A DNA stretch of 64,000 nt from [Eubacterium] cellulosolvens LD2006 (GTDB lineage Bacteria; Bacillota; Clostridia; Lachnospirales; Lachnospiraceae): the NCBI RefSeq assembly GCF_000621585.1, contig NZ_JHXY01000005.1, positions 62,001-126,000 on the forward strand. The letters are read 5' to 3'. Made by a program: the position numbers and the translations under genes. Positions 41,278 through 50,371 of the stretch are shown in pieces. How positions within the stretch are numbered: position 1 is the first letter of the stretch; the number at the start of each line of letters is the position of its first letter. Under the pieces are notes generated by a model. It worked only from the letters and a program-made list of their open reading frames with translations. It ran no database searches and was not told where the DNA came from.

Positions 41278-43011
41278 TTATTTTTTTACGACCACAGCAT
41301 ATTGACCGATATCCTGATAGATCTGTTCAAAGGCCGCAGCATCTCTTGTCATCATCCCCTCGAGAGGATCGCTGACAGTGACTGTTCCGCTGTTTTTGTC
41401 GTACCCGCAGAGCACGACACAGTGCTCTGTGATGAACCACGGATACGTTTTCCCCTTGAAAGTGGAGGATTCTCCCTCAATCTCGACCGGCGTCATGTAC
41501 ATACTGTGCCACACCATAACCGGAAGTCCCTGATCAATGTACCCGTAAAGCTCGTCCATGGACGCGCCGCTGATATCCTCAGCTTTCAGGCCGCTCTTCT
41601 GATCCTCCAGATAGTCATTGGCCGCGATTACAATTCCGGGCGGATAGATGCCGGCTCCCTCCTCCGAGAAAGGACTTCCCACATAACTGCAGGCCATGTT
41701 ACTTCCATAAGGAAGATATTTTTCCGCAATCGTCGTTTTGTCCGGAGAAAAACCGAGGTATCGAAGAACAATTGTAAGCGAGACCGCCTCGCATCCGGTT
41801 GGAAGTTCCGGAAGCTGCAGAATCTCCGGCACCTCCACCGAAGCGCTGTCGGAATTCTGTAAATAGTAACGCGTACTGCCGATGAGCGTCTTCTCTTCTC
41901 CGCAAACGTCATAGGCTTCCGTCAGATAAAGACCGTCGCTCGGATAGTTTTCCCGATCCACCGACACTCTCCAGACACCGTCCTCTCCCAGGACACCCGT
42001 TTCTCTCATCGTATCACCCGAAACCGATCCGTCGGCATCCGCCTCCGTCCCGTGAAAATCCTGCCGGATGATTTTCACGCATCTGGTAGAAAACTCCACC
42101 TCCGATGCGTCGTTATATCCTACCAGACAGACTTCTCTTCGTTTTTTTCCTCCATTCTGCTTCGAGTACAACATCTGCCCCAGCGAAATTTCCTGATCCG
42201 CCTGCGAGCTCTGAACAGCCGACAAACTTCCATCGGCATCTTCTGTATAAACAAGAGCCTTTGCGTGGTAGCTCCCGCTGAAAAAATCATGTTGCCGAAC
42301 CGTACCGGTCACCTGATATTTTCCGTTTCCTCTCCTAAATGCCGTATAGGTAAACGGATACGTGTCTCCGTCGTTCCAGACGGAAAACTGCACCTTCGTC
42401 ACATGTTTCTCTTTTGTTTTGCAGGTCAGGCAGAACGTTCCTTTATCCCCGTTCACCTTGCCGAACTTCAGGCTGGTGAGATGGTTCTTGTCTTCCCGAA
42501 GCTTTACCCTCGCCGCTCCGCCGGTCTGCCCGGTCTCTTCCGCCACCAGCGGAGCCTCGCCCGCATCCTTCACGGCCGGCTCGCTCTCCGGGCTGTATGT
42601 CCCTGCATTTCCCTGACTCCAGAAACCCGTGTTCCCGCTGTTCCAGTCTCCCGAATAACCGCCGTTCCAGCCGGCGCCCGCGTTGTACTGACCGCCGGTA
42701 TTCTCTCCGGAACCCTCATACTCACCGGTTCCGGCATTCTCACCGCCCGATCCCTCGCCGGCCCCTCCGTCTGGAGCCTCGTTGTTTCCGGTCCCGGCGC
42801 CTTCGCCGCTTCCGCCTCCCGCGCCATCATCGTTCCCGGGCGCGGCATCCCCGCCGCTCTGGGTCTCTCCGGCTGCAGCGGGCTGCGTTTCTACATTCTC
42901 CGCGCAAACACTGTTCCCTGTGCCGGCGACAAGTGCCGCACAGAGCACTGCCGCCGTTAGTACTTTACCAATCTTTCCTGATGCCATTGTTATCCGCCGG
43001 ATCTCTGACAT
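41278..43011 (-). CDS. Secreted C39-like peptidase with GBS-Bsp-like domains
   Basis: A 577-residue exported protein. A signal peptide (about 12-37, ends SVCA) is followed by a Gly/Asn/Glu/Ser-rich low-complexity stretch (45-160), then beta-rich repeats resembling GBS Bsp-like domains (about 170-385) and a C-terminal peptidase C39-like domain with Cys407 (LPTGCEAVSL), His530 (EHCVVLCGYD) and Asp548 (VSDPLEG) as a plausible catalytic triad. It may process or bind wall or extracellular peptides; the target is unknown. Two starts are possible (43011, or ATG at 42987); the former has GGGAG 4 nt upstream. Monocistronic with its own promoter and terminator. Confidence 0.85.
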   Translation of the reverse strand: MSEIRRITMASGKIGKVLTAAVLCAALVAGTGNSVCAENVETQPAAAGETQSGGDAAPGNDDGAGGGSGEGAGTGNNEAPDGGAGEGSGGENAGTGEYEGSGENTGGQYNAGAGWNGGYSGDWNSGNTGFWSQGNAGTYSPESEPAVKDAGEAPLVAEETGQTGGAARVKLREDKNHLTSLKFGKVNGDKGTFCLTCKTKEKHVTKVQFSVWNDGDTYPFTYTAFRRGNGKYQVTGTVRQHDFFSGSYHAKALVYTEDADGSLSAVQSSQADQEISLGQMLYSKQNGGKKRREVCLVGYNDASEVEFSTRCVKIIRQDFHGTEADADGSVSGDTMRETGVLGEDGVWRVSVDRENYPSDGLYLTEAYDVCGEEKTLIGSTRYYLQNSDSASVEVPEILQLPELPTGCEAVSLTIVLRYLGFSPDKTTIAEKYLPYGSNMACSYVGSPFSEEGAGIYPPGIVIAANDYLEDQKSGLKAEDISGASMDELYGYIDQGLPVMVWHSMYMTPVEIEGESSTFKGKTYPWFITEHCVVLCGYDKNSGTVTVSDPLEGMMTRDAAAFEQIYQDIGQYAVVVKK

Positions 43012-43082
43012 CCGACTCCCGTTTCTTTCTGTGTCACAGCCGCCGTTTTATTTCCAGTCCCGTCCCGGGGGACCTAACTCAG

Positions 43083-43128
43083 TATGTTACGCAATAGGGA
43101 ATGCGAAGCAATTTCCTGTCACATAAAA
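43083..43128 (-). repeat. Dispersed palindromic element, copy D (degenerate)
   Basis: On the minus strand it begins TTTTATGTGACAGGAAATTG and carries the CTTCG centre and a GCGTAACATA end; partial pairing only. Confidence 0.5.
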
Positions 43129-43186
43129 AACCGGCAGCTCACACGCATATTCTGTTGCCGTCACGATGCGCGCAACAGTTGCTTTC

Positions 43187-43215
43187 ATCATAGCATTTTC
43201 ACGTCTCACGGACAA
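43187..43215 (-). promoter_or_regulatory. Predicted promoter of the C39-like peptidase gene
   Basis: -35 TTGTCC and -10 TATGAT with 17-bp spacing; a CTGTTGC/GCAACAG stem begins at about +1. Confidence 0.55.
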
Positions 43216-43223
43216 GACTTAGG

Positions 43224-43249
43224 TCACACAAAATCCAAATTTTATGTGA
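43224..43249 (-). other. AT-rich hairpin after the GH3 gene
   Basis: TCACATAAAAT and ATTTTGTGTGA pair with one mismatch around a 4-nt loop, about 30 nt after the GH3 stop. It lacks a T run, so terminator function is doubtful. Confidence 0.4.
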
Positions 43250-43280
43250 TTTTTATTCTTCATCTCTCTCCGCCTCTATA

Positions 43281-46058
43281 TCAGATTCTTTTTATCTCCA
43301 TGTATGCGAACTTCAGTCCGATCCTGGTAACTCTGCAGCACATTTTGTACAGTCCTTTTTTCAGCCGGAATCTCGCAAATTTATGGCTGAAGACCTGTTC
43401 TGACATCTCTCCCGACATCGTAAACATCGGCGCGTCCTCACCGTTTACCGTGACAACGGCCGCGCTCTGCGCCGTCCGGAGCGCCGGGAAGGAGGCCGCC
43501 CCGATGACATGGAACATACCTTCCTCCGATACTTCAAAGACATTTCCGTCCTCTTCATCGACTGTAAAACGGATCACGCCCGCCGCATCTTCCACGGCAG
43601 TCCGGTCATCTTTCACGAGCGCCGCATCCGGCTCACAGGAGAAAATCGGGCTTCCCTGATAGATTTCCCTGTCCATACACGGCGAGTGGAGAAGAAAGCC
43701 CAGAATATTTCCCGCGCATCGCTGAAGCTCCGCAATCGTCAGTCTTCCGCTGTCGAGATACTCGTCCAGATTGTCATTCCAGGCGTTCGTCTCCGCCCCG
43801 TCGTTATTGACGCACATGTAGAGATCGTTCTGCGCCCGGACCATCGACGCCGTATCCGTCACATTCTCCTCGCCGCCTTCGTAGACATCATTGATAAAAG
43901 TGAACCAGTCACTCATGACCTGGCCTTTGTACCCCCACTCCTCTCGGAGAATCTTCGTCGTCAGCTCATAATTCGAGCAGGCGTGATGACCGTTCAGCAT
44001 GTTGTACGCCGTCATCACGGAGTTGGCGCCATTCTTTACCGACATCTCAAAGGCCTTCAGATAAATCTCGCGAAGAGCCCTTCCGGAGACGATGAAATCT
44101 CCGGTTCGTCTCGCAAGTTCCTGGTTGTTGCAGGCGAGGTGCTTGATCGTCGCGTCCGAGCCGCCCTTCTGGATTCCTGCCACGCAGGAGCATGCGAAGA
44201 CTCCCGTCAGGTAAGGATCCTCGGAAAAATACTCAAAGTTTCTTCCGTTCAGCGGATGCCTGTGAATATTCATTCCCGGTCCGAGCAGCGTGTCGATCCC
44301 CTTCTCAAAGAGCTCTTTTCCCTCTTCCTCGTAGAGTTCCTCGACAAGCTGCGGATTCCAGGTGCAGGCCAGAAGCGTGCCGATCGGCATCTGCGTCGCC
44401 TTCTCGCCGTTATCCTGACGGATACCAGAGGGTCCGTCCGAACAGCAGCCGACCGGAATTCCCTTCTCCAGAAGGGAATCCGACACTCCGCCGAAACAGG
44501 AAGCCGTCCCCGGCGTCACCTTCGCCGAACACATACCCTCTCCTCGAACAATCGTCACGAGCTCTGCTCTGCCGAGCTGTGCGATGAAGTCGTCCATGGA
44601 AACCCGGCCTTCCTTTACGTCAATGAGTTTATATCCCTTATCCCCGGTCATCGGAATCTCCGCCGGCATTGCCTCCTCGATCTCCCGGTAGAGATCCGTC
44701 GTTCTCACCGGGACAACCTCCGATGCTTTCCCAAAAGTTCCGTCTTCTTTCTGCACCGGCCGGAGTCTGTCAAAGGCAATCTCCGGGGCACAGGCCTCGG
44801 ACAACTGTTCCAGACAAATCGTGTCCGCGACCGGATACCCGTCTTGTCCGTCCGGGAGCACTTCCGTCACATCCCGTACGCTGGTTCCTGCAAAGAAACG
44901 GTACGTTCCGGCCTCAAGCACCCACGCATTCAGAAAACCGGTAGCTCCGGAATCGTCAAAGGACGCCATGCGTCTGACAGGAAACGTCAGTTCCACTTCT
45001 GTGCTCTCTCCCGGAAGAAGAAGCCCGGTCTTGGCAAAGGCCGCCAGCTGCAGCACAGGCTGCCCGAGTGTTCCCTGCGGCGCGCGGTAGTACACCTGCA
45101 CAGTTTCTTTTCCTTTATAATCACCGTCGTTTGTAACGCTGACCGTAACGCGGATCACATCGTCAACAGCCCCCGCCTCCGACTTGCGGATTTCGCATTT
45201 CATATCCGAGAGCGAAAATGTACTGTAGGACATTCCGAAACCAAAGGGATAGAGTACCCGGTCCTTCGCGAAAGTCTCGAAATAGCGGTAGCCCACATAA
45301 ATATCTTCTTTATAGAAGCTCTTCTCGGGATCGGCGAAGTTCGCGTCCGACGGATAATCCGCCAGATCAATCGCGATCGTATCCGTCAGCTTTCCGCCCG
45401 GCGTCACCCTGCCGGCGATCACATCGGCAGCCGCGAGGCCGCCCTCCTGACCGCCCTGCCAGACGTAGAGAACAGCTTTGATATGTCCGAGATATGCCGG
45501 ATCCTTCAGGAAATTCATGTCGATGATATTGGCGACATTCAAAAGAAGAACCGTGTGTTCAAACTCCGCGGTGACCAGACGGAGCATCTCTTTTTCCTCG
45601 TCTGTCAACAGATACCCGCCCGGCGCATTGATGTTATCCACATCCTCGCCCGCGGTGCGTCCGATCACGACGATTGCCTTATCGCCAAACGCCCTTGCGC
45701 TTTGCACAAGTTCCTCCGTGAGCGGCATTTCCTTCTGAAACCACGGTTCCGCCGCCCATCCGCCGCCGCCGTTGTCAAAGGGGTTCTCTTTCACCCACGC
45801 CTCGTAAACCGCCGCGAGTTTCTCATTTACCTCAATATTCTCCTGTGCCCGGAGGCCGTCGATGAGATTGACTTTCCGCGCCACGTGGACGGCACCGCCG
45901 GAACCGGTTCCGCTGCGGTAATAATCAATCTGGATCCTGCCGAAGACAGAGACTTTTTCCCCGTCCAGCGGAAGTAAATGGTCGTCATTTTTCAGAAGAA
46001 CCGCGCCTTCCGCCGCCACTTCGCGGCACTTGTCGTAGAATCTCTGTTTCTCTTCCAT
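43281..46058 (-). CDS. GH3 beta-glucosidase with reversed domain order
   Basis: A 925-residue glycoside hydrolase family 3 enzyme in which the usual C-terminal parts come first: the alpha/beta sandwich (about 10-275, GAVLLKNDDHLLPL, YPFGFGMSYSTF), an FnIII-like domain (about 285-400), and then the TIM barrel (about 470-790) with SDGPSGIRQ, the substrate-binding KHLACNN (Lys639-His640) and the nucleophile Asp717 in VMSDWFTF. This permuted order is known from beta-glucosidases of Ruminococcus and Butyrivibrio. No signal peptide, so it is cytoplasmic. The gene starts 4 nt after gatD, forming a murT-gatD-GH3 operon. Confidence 0.92.
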   Translation of the reverse strand: MEEKQRFYDKCREVAAEGAVLLKNDDHLLPLDGEKVSVFGRIQIDYYRSGTGSGGAVHVARKVNLIDGLRAQENIEVNEKLAAVYEAWVKENPFDNGGGGWAAEPWFQKEMPLTEELVQSARAFGDKAIVVIGRTAGEDVDNINAPGGYLLTDEEKEMLRLVTAEFEHTVLLLNVANIIDMNFLKDPAYLGHIKAVLYVWQGGQEGGLAAADVIAGRVTPGGKLTDTIAIDLADYPSDANFADPEKSFYKEDIYVGYRYFETFAKDRVLYPFGFGMSYSTFSLSDMKCEIRKSEAGAVDDVIRVTVSVTNDGDYKGKETVQVYYRAPQGTLGQPVLQLAAFAKTGLLLPGESTEVELTFPVRRMASFDDSGATGFLNAWVLEAGTYRFFAGTSVRDVTEVLPDGQDGYPVADTICLEQLSEACAPEIAFDRLRPVQKEDGTFGKASEVVPVRTTDLYREIEEAMPAEIPMTGDKGYKLIDVKEGRVSMDDFIAQLGRAELVTIVRGEGMCSAKVTPGTASCFGGVSDSLLEKGIPVGCCSDGPSGIRQDNGEKATQMPIGTLLACTWNPQLVEELYEEEGKELFEKGIDTLLGPGMNIHRHPLNGRNFEYFSEDPYLTGVFACSCVAGIQKGGSDATIKHLACNNQELARRTGDFIVSGRALREIYLKAFEMSVKNGANSVMTAYNMLNGHHACSNYELTTKILREEWGYKGQVMSDWFTFINDVYEGGEENVTDTASMVRAQNDLYMCVNNDGAETNAWNDNLDEYLDSGRLTIAELQRCAGNILGFLLHSPCMDREIYQGSPIFSCEPDAALVKDDRTAVEDAAGVIRFTVDEEDGNVFEVSEEGMFHVIGAASFPALRTAQSAAVVTVNGEDAPMFTMSGEMSEQVFSHKFARFRLKKGLYKMCCRVTRIGLKFAYMEIKRI

Positions 46059-46062
46059 CCTG

Positions 46063-46818
46063 TTATTCTTCCTTTCCTGCCGTTCCGTTCAGAACCTTTT
46101 CGAGGACGCTGTCATGCGCCGCCAGCTCAAAACCGTCTTCCAGCGGCTCCAGCTCTGCTTTACCGGCTTTCCGCTCCAATGCGGTCTTCAGCAGGTAATC
46201 ACAGAACTCCGGATTCTTCGGAAGCACCGGGCCGTGGCTGTAGGTGCCGAATACATTTCTGTACCGGACTCCCTCCGTGCCGTCCTCTCCGTTGTTGCCG
46301 TATCCCTTGAGAATTTTTCCGAGCGGCTGAACGCCGTCTCCCAGATAGGTGCGGCCGCTGTGGTTCTCAAAACCGACCACTTTACTTCCGCCGGAAGCCT
46401 CGCCCAGCGCGTACGCGTAGTTTCCGATCATGCGGACTTCCCCGCCCTTTGTATAAAAATCAACAGCGCCGAGAAATTCACACTTCACGCCCTCGTGGGT
46501 CTCATAATAATGCCCCATCATCTGATAACCGCCGCAGATGCAGAGAAACGTCTTTCCGTCCTCAACCGCCGCGCGGATTTCCGCTCCCTTTCCGGCCTTC
46601 AGATCCTCGAGCAGAACCTCCTGCTCAAAATCCTGCCCGCCGCCGATAAAAAAGAGGTCGAAGTCCGAAAGCTTTGTCTGATCTCCCAGTCCCACTTTCG
46701 CAACCTCCACATCGATGCCTCTCCACGCAAGCCGCTTCTGCATACAGCGGATATTTCCGCGGTCTCCGTACAGATTCAACACCTCCGGATAGAGATGACA
46801 GATCTTTAACGTACTCAT
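46063..46818 (-). CDS. gatD: Lipid II isoglutaminyl synthase, glutamine amidotransferase subunit GatD
   Basis: A 251-residue class I (triad) glutamine amidotransferase of the cobyric-acid-synthase type. The nucleophile Cys lies in FLCICGGYQMMG and the catalytic His in FGTYSHGPVLPKNPEF. With MurT it amidates the D-Glu of the peptidoglycan stem to D-isoglutamine. It is 14 nt downstream of murT. GAAGGAGG precedes the ATG. Confidence 0.95.
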   Translation of the reverse strand: MSTLKICHLYPEVLNLYGDRGNIRCMQKRLAWRGIDVEVAKVGLGDQTKLSDFDLFFIGGGQDFEQEVLLEDLKAGKGAEIRAAVEDGKTFLCICGGYQMMGHYYETHEGVKCEFLGAVDFYTKGGEVRMIGNYAYALGEASGGSKVVGFENHSGRTYLGDGVQPLGKILKGYGNNGEDGTEGVRYRNVFGTYSHGPVLPKNPEFCDYLLKTALERKAGKAELEPLEDGFELAAHDSVLEKVLNGTAGKEE

Positions 46819-46832
46819 AGCCTCTCCCTCCT

Positions 46833-48209
46833 TCAGCCTTTCCAGAATTCCGCTTTTCCCGTCACCGCTCCGAGGGCGGCGCGCAGCGAGAGCATGGATG
46901 TGTAGTTCGGCAGAATAAATACCGGAACCTCACTCTTTCTCATCGTTTCAATCAGATCCTCATTATTTGCCGCGATTTCAATATCCGCCTCAGACGCGTC
47001 GCCGTATTTCAGACGAAGCTGCATATCCTCGGCGCGGTCTCCCATGACAAACGCGTGCTTCATATGCGGATCCCGGCACACTTTCTCAAAATCCGCATCC
47101 CAGATCCAGGATATATCATGACCGTCCGCCGTTCTGTCATTCAGGCAGAACACCGCCTGATAGTCCTCTCCCAGACCGGCGAGATAGCTCAGTGCCTGAT
47201 TGCAGCCGGCAGGATTTTTCACAAGAATCATCTGCACCGGAACACCGTCCAGATCAAAGGTCTCCATCCGTCCGAAACTGCTGCTGACATCCGCCAGCGA
47301 AGCGATGATCTGCTCCGTGTCAAAGCCGGCCGTCCGGTACGCGCAGATGGCAGCCACGGCATTGTAGAGATTGTAGACCGCCGGAAGTCCGACCGTCACA
47401 TCTTTTTTCTCTGTACCGAGACGCATCTTCACCTGCATTCCCTTCGGGGAAGATTTCTCGATGTTCTCCACCGCCACCCCGGTGTCCATTCTCTTATATC
47501 CGCACTTCGGACAGCAGAAACCGCCCAGATGCGCATAGGTATGATAGGAATAATCATACTCTGTTCCACAGCGGATGCAGTATCTCGCGTCGGAAATCTC
47601 CAGATTGTGCTGCTCGCCCACCGGGCAGTCCAGACCGTAGTAGACGACTGGATTCGGCGCGTCGATCGCAAGAGACGACACCAGCGAGTCGTCGGCATTC
47701 AGGCAGAGCACGGCGTCCGGCACCAGATCGATTCCCTTGCGAATCTCATCTCTGGTGTGCATAACCTCTCCATACCGGTCCAACTGATCGCGGAACAGGT
47801 TCGTAACCACGATCACCTTCGGACGGATCTTCGGCACAACCTGTTTCAGCGCCCCCTCATCACACTCGATCACCGCATACTTTTTCTTCGGTTTTCCAAA
47901 AAAAGAAGCGGAAGACGTGAACTCCGCCGTCACGCCCGGAAGCAGATTCGCCCCGGATTTATTCGCCAGAACATCATATCCCGCTTTCGCAAGCGCATGT
48001 TCAATCATGTTGGAGGTTGTGGTCTTGCCGTTGGTTCCCGTAACCACGATGATATCCATTCCCGTCGATACCGTGGAGAGGATATCGCCGTCAATTTTCA
48101 TAGCCACTTTTCCGGGGGTCGTAGTTCCTCCCCGGTGAAGCGTCCGAAGAGCGGATCGAACCGCCTTACAGGCGCCTACCGCAAGCGCGGTTTTTACTGG
48201 ATTTGCCAT
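46833..48209 (-). CDS. murT: Lipid II isoglutaminyl synthase subunit MurT
   Basis: A 458-residue Mur-ligase-like protein. ATP loop VVTGTNGKTTTSNM, the central Mur domain (ECDEGALKQV, VTNLFRDQLDRYGEV), an inserted four-Cys zinc ribbon (CIRCG ... CCPKCG) and the C-terminal DUF1727 domain. It provides the ATP-dependent half of lipid II amidation with GatD. I prefer the ATG at 48209 (AGGAAAAGAG upstream); an ATG at 48236 is also open but has no ribosome site. Confidence 0.95.
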   Translation of the reverse strand: MANPVKTALAVGACKAVRSALRTLHRGGTTTPGKVAMKIDGDILSTVSTGMDIIVVTGTNGKTTTSNMIEHALAKAGYDVLANKSGANLLPGVTAEFTSSASFFGKPKKKYAVIECDEGALKQVVPKIRPKVIVVTNLFRDQLDRYGEVMHTRDEIRKGIDLVPDAVLCLNADDSLVSSLAIDAPNPVVYYGLDCPVGEQHNLEISDARYCIRCGTEYDYSYHTYAHLGGFCCPKCGYKRMDTGVAVENIEKSSPKGMQVKMRLGTEKKDVTVGLPAVYNLYNAVAAICAYRTAGFDTEQIIASLADVSSSFGRMETFDLDGVPVQMILVKNPAGCNQALSYLAGLGEDYQAVFCLNDRTADGHDISWIWDADFEKVCRDPHMKHAFVMGDRAEDMQLRLKYGDASEADIEIAANNEDLIETMRKSEVPVFILPNYTSMLSLRAALGAVTGKAEFWKG

Positions 48210-48258
48210 ATGGATTCTCTTTTCCTGATCATTCATCTTATTTTTTATAATAAGGTAA

Positions 48259-48287
48259 ACAATAGCATAGAATCACTTTTTCTTCAA
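48259..48287 (-). promoter_or_regulatory. Predicted murT operon promoter
   Basis: -35 TTGAAG and -10 TATTGT with 17-bp spacing. Its -35 overlaps the -35 of the divergent promoter at 48283. Confidence 0.55.
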
Positions 48288-48311
48288 CCGTCCCGCCTTT
48301 TATGCTATCAT
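48283..48311 (+). promoter_or_regulatory. Predicted promoter of the CYTH gene
   Basis: -35 TTCAAC and -10 TATCAT with 17-bp spacing; gives a leader of about 150 nt. Confidence 0.5.
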
Positions 48312-48334
48312 AGAGTCACTGTCTGACACGGCGT

Positions 48335-48419
48335 AAGCAACGGAGATTGCTTGGTCCGGTAAGCAGGCATCCAGGGACGGTTATTCAGGAAATATATGCT
48401 GTATGTAACGCAAACCGTC
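48335..48419 (+). other. Structured leader upstream of the CYTH gene
   Basis: Contains the hairpin AAGCAA-6 nt-TTGCTT (48335-48352) and a second stem GACGGTT/AACCGTC (48376-48382 with 48413-48419). No known riboswitch consensus is recognised. Confidence 0.35.
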
Positions 48420-48468
48420 TATGATATAAAAAGGCTTGTCGTTCACAGGTATTGATAAGGAGAAAAAA

Positions 48469-48969
48469 ATGGAAATCGAAAGAAAATGGATGGTAACCGG
48501 ATGGCCGGAAGGCGATCTTCCTCTTCTCTTTGAACAGAATATGCGGCAGGGCTACATCTCCGTCACGCCGACGGTTCGGATCCGGGAAGAAGCCGAGATC
48601 AACGGAACGACGGAGTATATCCTCTGCTTTAAGTCGAAGGGGACACTCGCGCGCAAAGAAATCGAGCTCCCCATCCCGAAGGATACCTTTGATGAACTCG
48701 AAGATCTCATCGGACTTCCGCTGATCCCGAAAGTCCGCCGCACCTATCAGCTTTCCGACGGCCACCGCCTGGAAGTCAATCACGTAGACGAGGGTCTCCC
48801 CTCCGAATTCTGGTACGCAGAAGTCGAGTTCTCCACAGAAAAAGAAGCCCTTGAATGGAACCCGGAGGACGCCGGAGTCGCCGACTTCCTGAACAACGAG
48901 GTCACCCGTCAGCAGGGGCAAAGCATGGGCGCCTACTGGTCCGTGACACGCATGGACAAACCGATGTAA
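48469..48969 (+). CDS. CYTH domain protein (triphosphate tunnel family)
   Basis: A 166-residue protein starting MEIERKW, the ExExK signature of CYTH/triphosphate tunnel metalloenzymes. Further alternating charged residues on the tunnel strands are visible: TVRIREEAE, YILCFKSKG, KEIELPI, KVRRTYQ and YAEVEFS. Such proteins hydrolyse inorganic triphosphate or related compounds, or act as adenylate cyclases or thiamine triphosphatases; substrate here is undetermined. AAGGAG lies 7 nt before the ATG. Divergent from murT. Confidence 0.88.
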   Translation: MEIERKWMVTGWPEGDLPLLFEQNMRQGYISVTPTVRIREEAEINGTTEYILCFKSKGTLARKEIELPIPKDTFDELEDLIGLPLIPKVRRTYQLSDGHRLEVNHVDEGLPSEFWYAEVEFSTEKEALEWNPEDAGVADFLNNEVTRQQGQSMGAYWSVTRMDKPM

Positions 48970-48987
48970 TAGAAAAGAACCGGTGCG

Positions 48988-50217
48988 TTAAACCCGCAGC
49001 TGGCAGACAAAGCTGATCACTCCGCTGCTCCAGTTGGCGTCAATGGTTCCCTTGTACTGCTTCACCAGACTCTCCGCAATCGAAAGTCCGATTCCGAAAC
49101 CGCCCTTATCCTCCTGGGTGTGGGCTTTGTTTTCCCGATAGAAGCGGTCAAAGAACCTGCTGCAGTCCACATTTTTCCCGTTTTCATAAGAATTTGACAC
49201 CATCAGCCGGATCATCTTCCCCCTACGCTCGATGTTCACCCGGATCGATCCGTTTTTGTCACAGTACTTGATGGCGTTGTCAATCAGCAGCGTCAGAAGC
49301 TGGCGAATCTGGCTCTCATCCGCCTTCATCGTCAGGCCGTCGCCGGTTGTGTTCTCAAGCACAAGCCCCTCCTGCTCAGCCACCGCGCGGAACGTCTGCA
49401 CGGTCTCCTTCGCGATGGCGCTGACGTTGATCTCTCTCCGCTCACTGTTTTTTTCATTCTCTTCCGCTCTCGCGATCATCACGAGATTCTGGATCAGCCC
49501 GGTCATGCGGTCGACCTGCCGCATCGTCGACTGATTCCACTCATTTTCCCCGTTCAGCATCGTCTCGACTTCCGTATTGGCCCGGATGACAGCCAGCGGC
49601 GTCTTCAGCTCATGGCTCGCATTGGTGATAAACGCCTTCTGCTGCTCCGCCGCCCGAACCTCCGGACGAACCAGGCGGAAGGAAAGGATCCGAACGACAA
49701 ACGCCGCAGCGATCAGTCCCGAGAACACAAGAAGGAGCGCGACATTCAGGATTCGCTCGATGATTCGCTGCTGTCTGGAAAAATCGAGAAAGACTACGAT
49801 TTTTCCTCCGTCTTCCCGGTCCGCGACCCGATAGTAGTACTTCTCTGTGCTGCCAAAGGTAAAATACTGATCGAGAATTTTCTGCCCATATTCTTTCGCC
49901 TCCTCATCTCCGACCGCGGAGATATGACTGGTGATCACATCCGTAACTTTCCCTTTCTTGTCGTAGATGACGGAAAAATACCTCGTCGAATACCAGTTGT
50001 CCATGGACGTCTGGTGAACCGAAAGTCCGCCGGTGGGAACCGGCAGTTCCCCCTCGTTCTCGATAATCTCTCCGATAATCGAATAGGCTTCCTTCCGCAT
50101 GGCGTGCAGATTGAACAGATAGATCACGCCGCTGATCAGAAGTATAACGATCGTGAAGGTATGCATGGAAATCATTATAAATTTACGTCTGAGTTTATTA
50201 ATCGCCCGCTCGTTCAT
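48988..50217 (-). CDS. Sensor histidine kinase
   Basis: A 409-residue two-component kinase. Two membrane helices (about 14-34 and 160-180) flank an extracytoplasmic sensor region. The dimerisation box is NASHELKTPLAVIRANTE (phospho-acceptor His), followed by an ATPase domain with N box LLIDNAIKYCD and G box GGFGIGLSIAESLV. The HAMP domain is short or absent. It follows the response regulator by 154 nt on the same strand; the gap holds one GGGAAAC/GTTTCCC hairpin. The signal is unknown. Confidence 0.92.
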   Translation of the reverse strand: MNERAINKLRRKFIMISMHTFTIVILLISGVIYLFNLHAMRKEAYSIIGEIIENEGELPVPTGGLSVHQTSMDNWYSTRYFSVIYDKKGKVTDVITSHISAVGDEEAKEYGQKILDQYFTFGSTEKYYYRVADREDGGKIVVFLDFSRQQRIIERILNVALLLVFSGLIAAAFVVRILSFRLVRPEVRAAEQQKAFITNASHELKTPLAVIRANTEVETMLNGENEWNQSTMRQVDRMTGLIQNLVMIARAEENEKNSERREINVSAIAKETVQTFRAVAEQEGLVLENTTGDGLTMKADESQIRQLLTLLIDNAIKYCDKNGSIRVNIERRGKMIRLMVSNSYENGKNVDCSRFFDRFYRENKAHTQEDKGGFGIGLSIAESLVKQYKGTIDANWSSGVISFVCQLRV

Positions 50218-50371
50218 TGTCTGCCTTTCCGCCTGTCCCGCGGCATATCAAAAACCGGTAAATCTTTTCTTCCAGAATTCGGAATCCATACGGAAAATCG
50301 TGTTATTCCCGCAGAATTTAATCAGGGAAACACCGATGCGTCAGCGTTTCCCCGTAAAGTCTCATCCGTTT

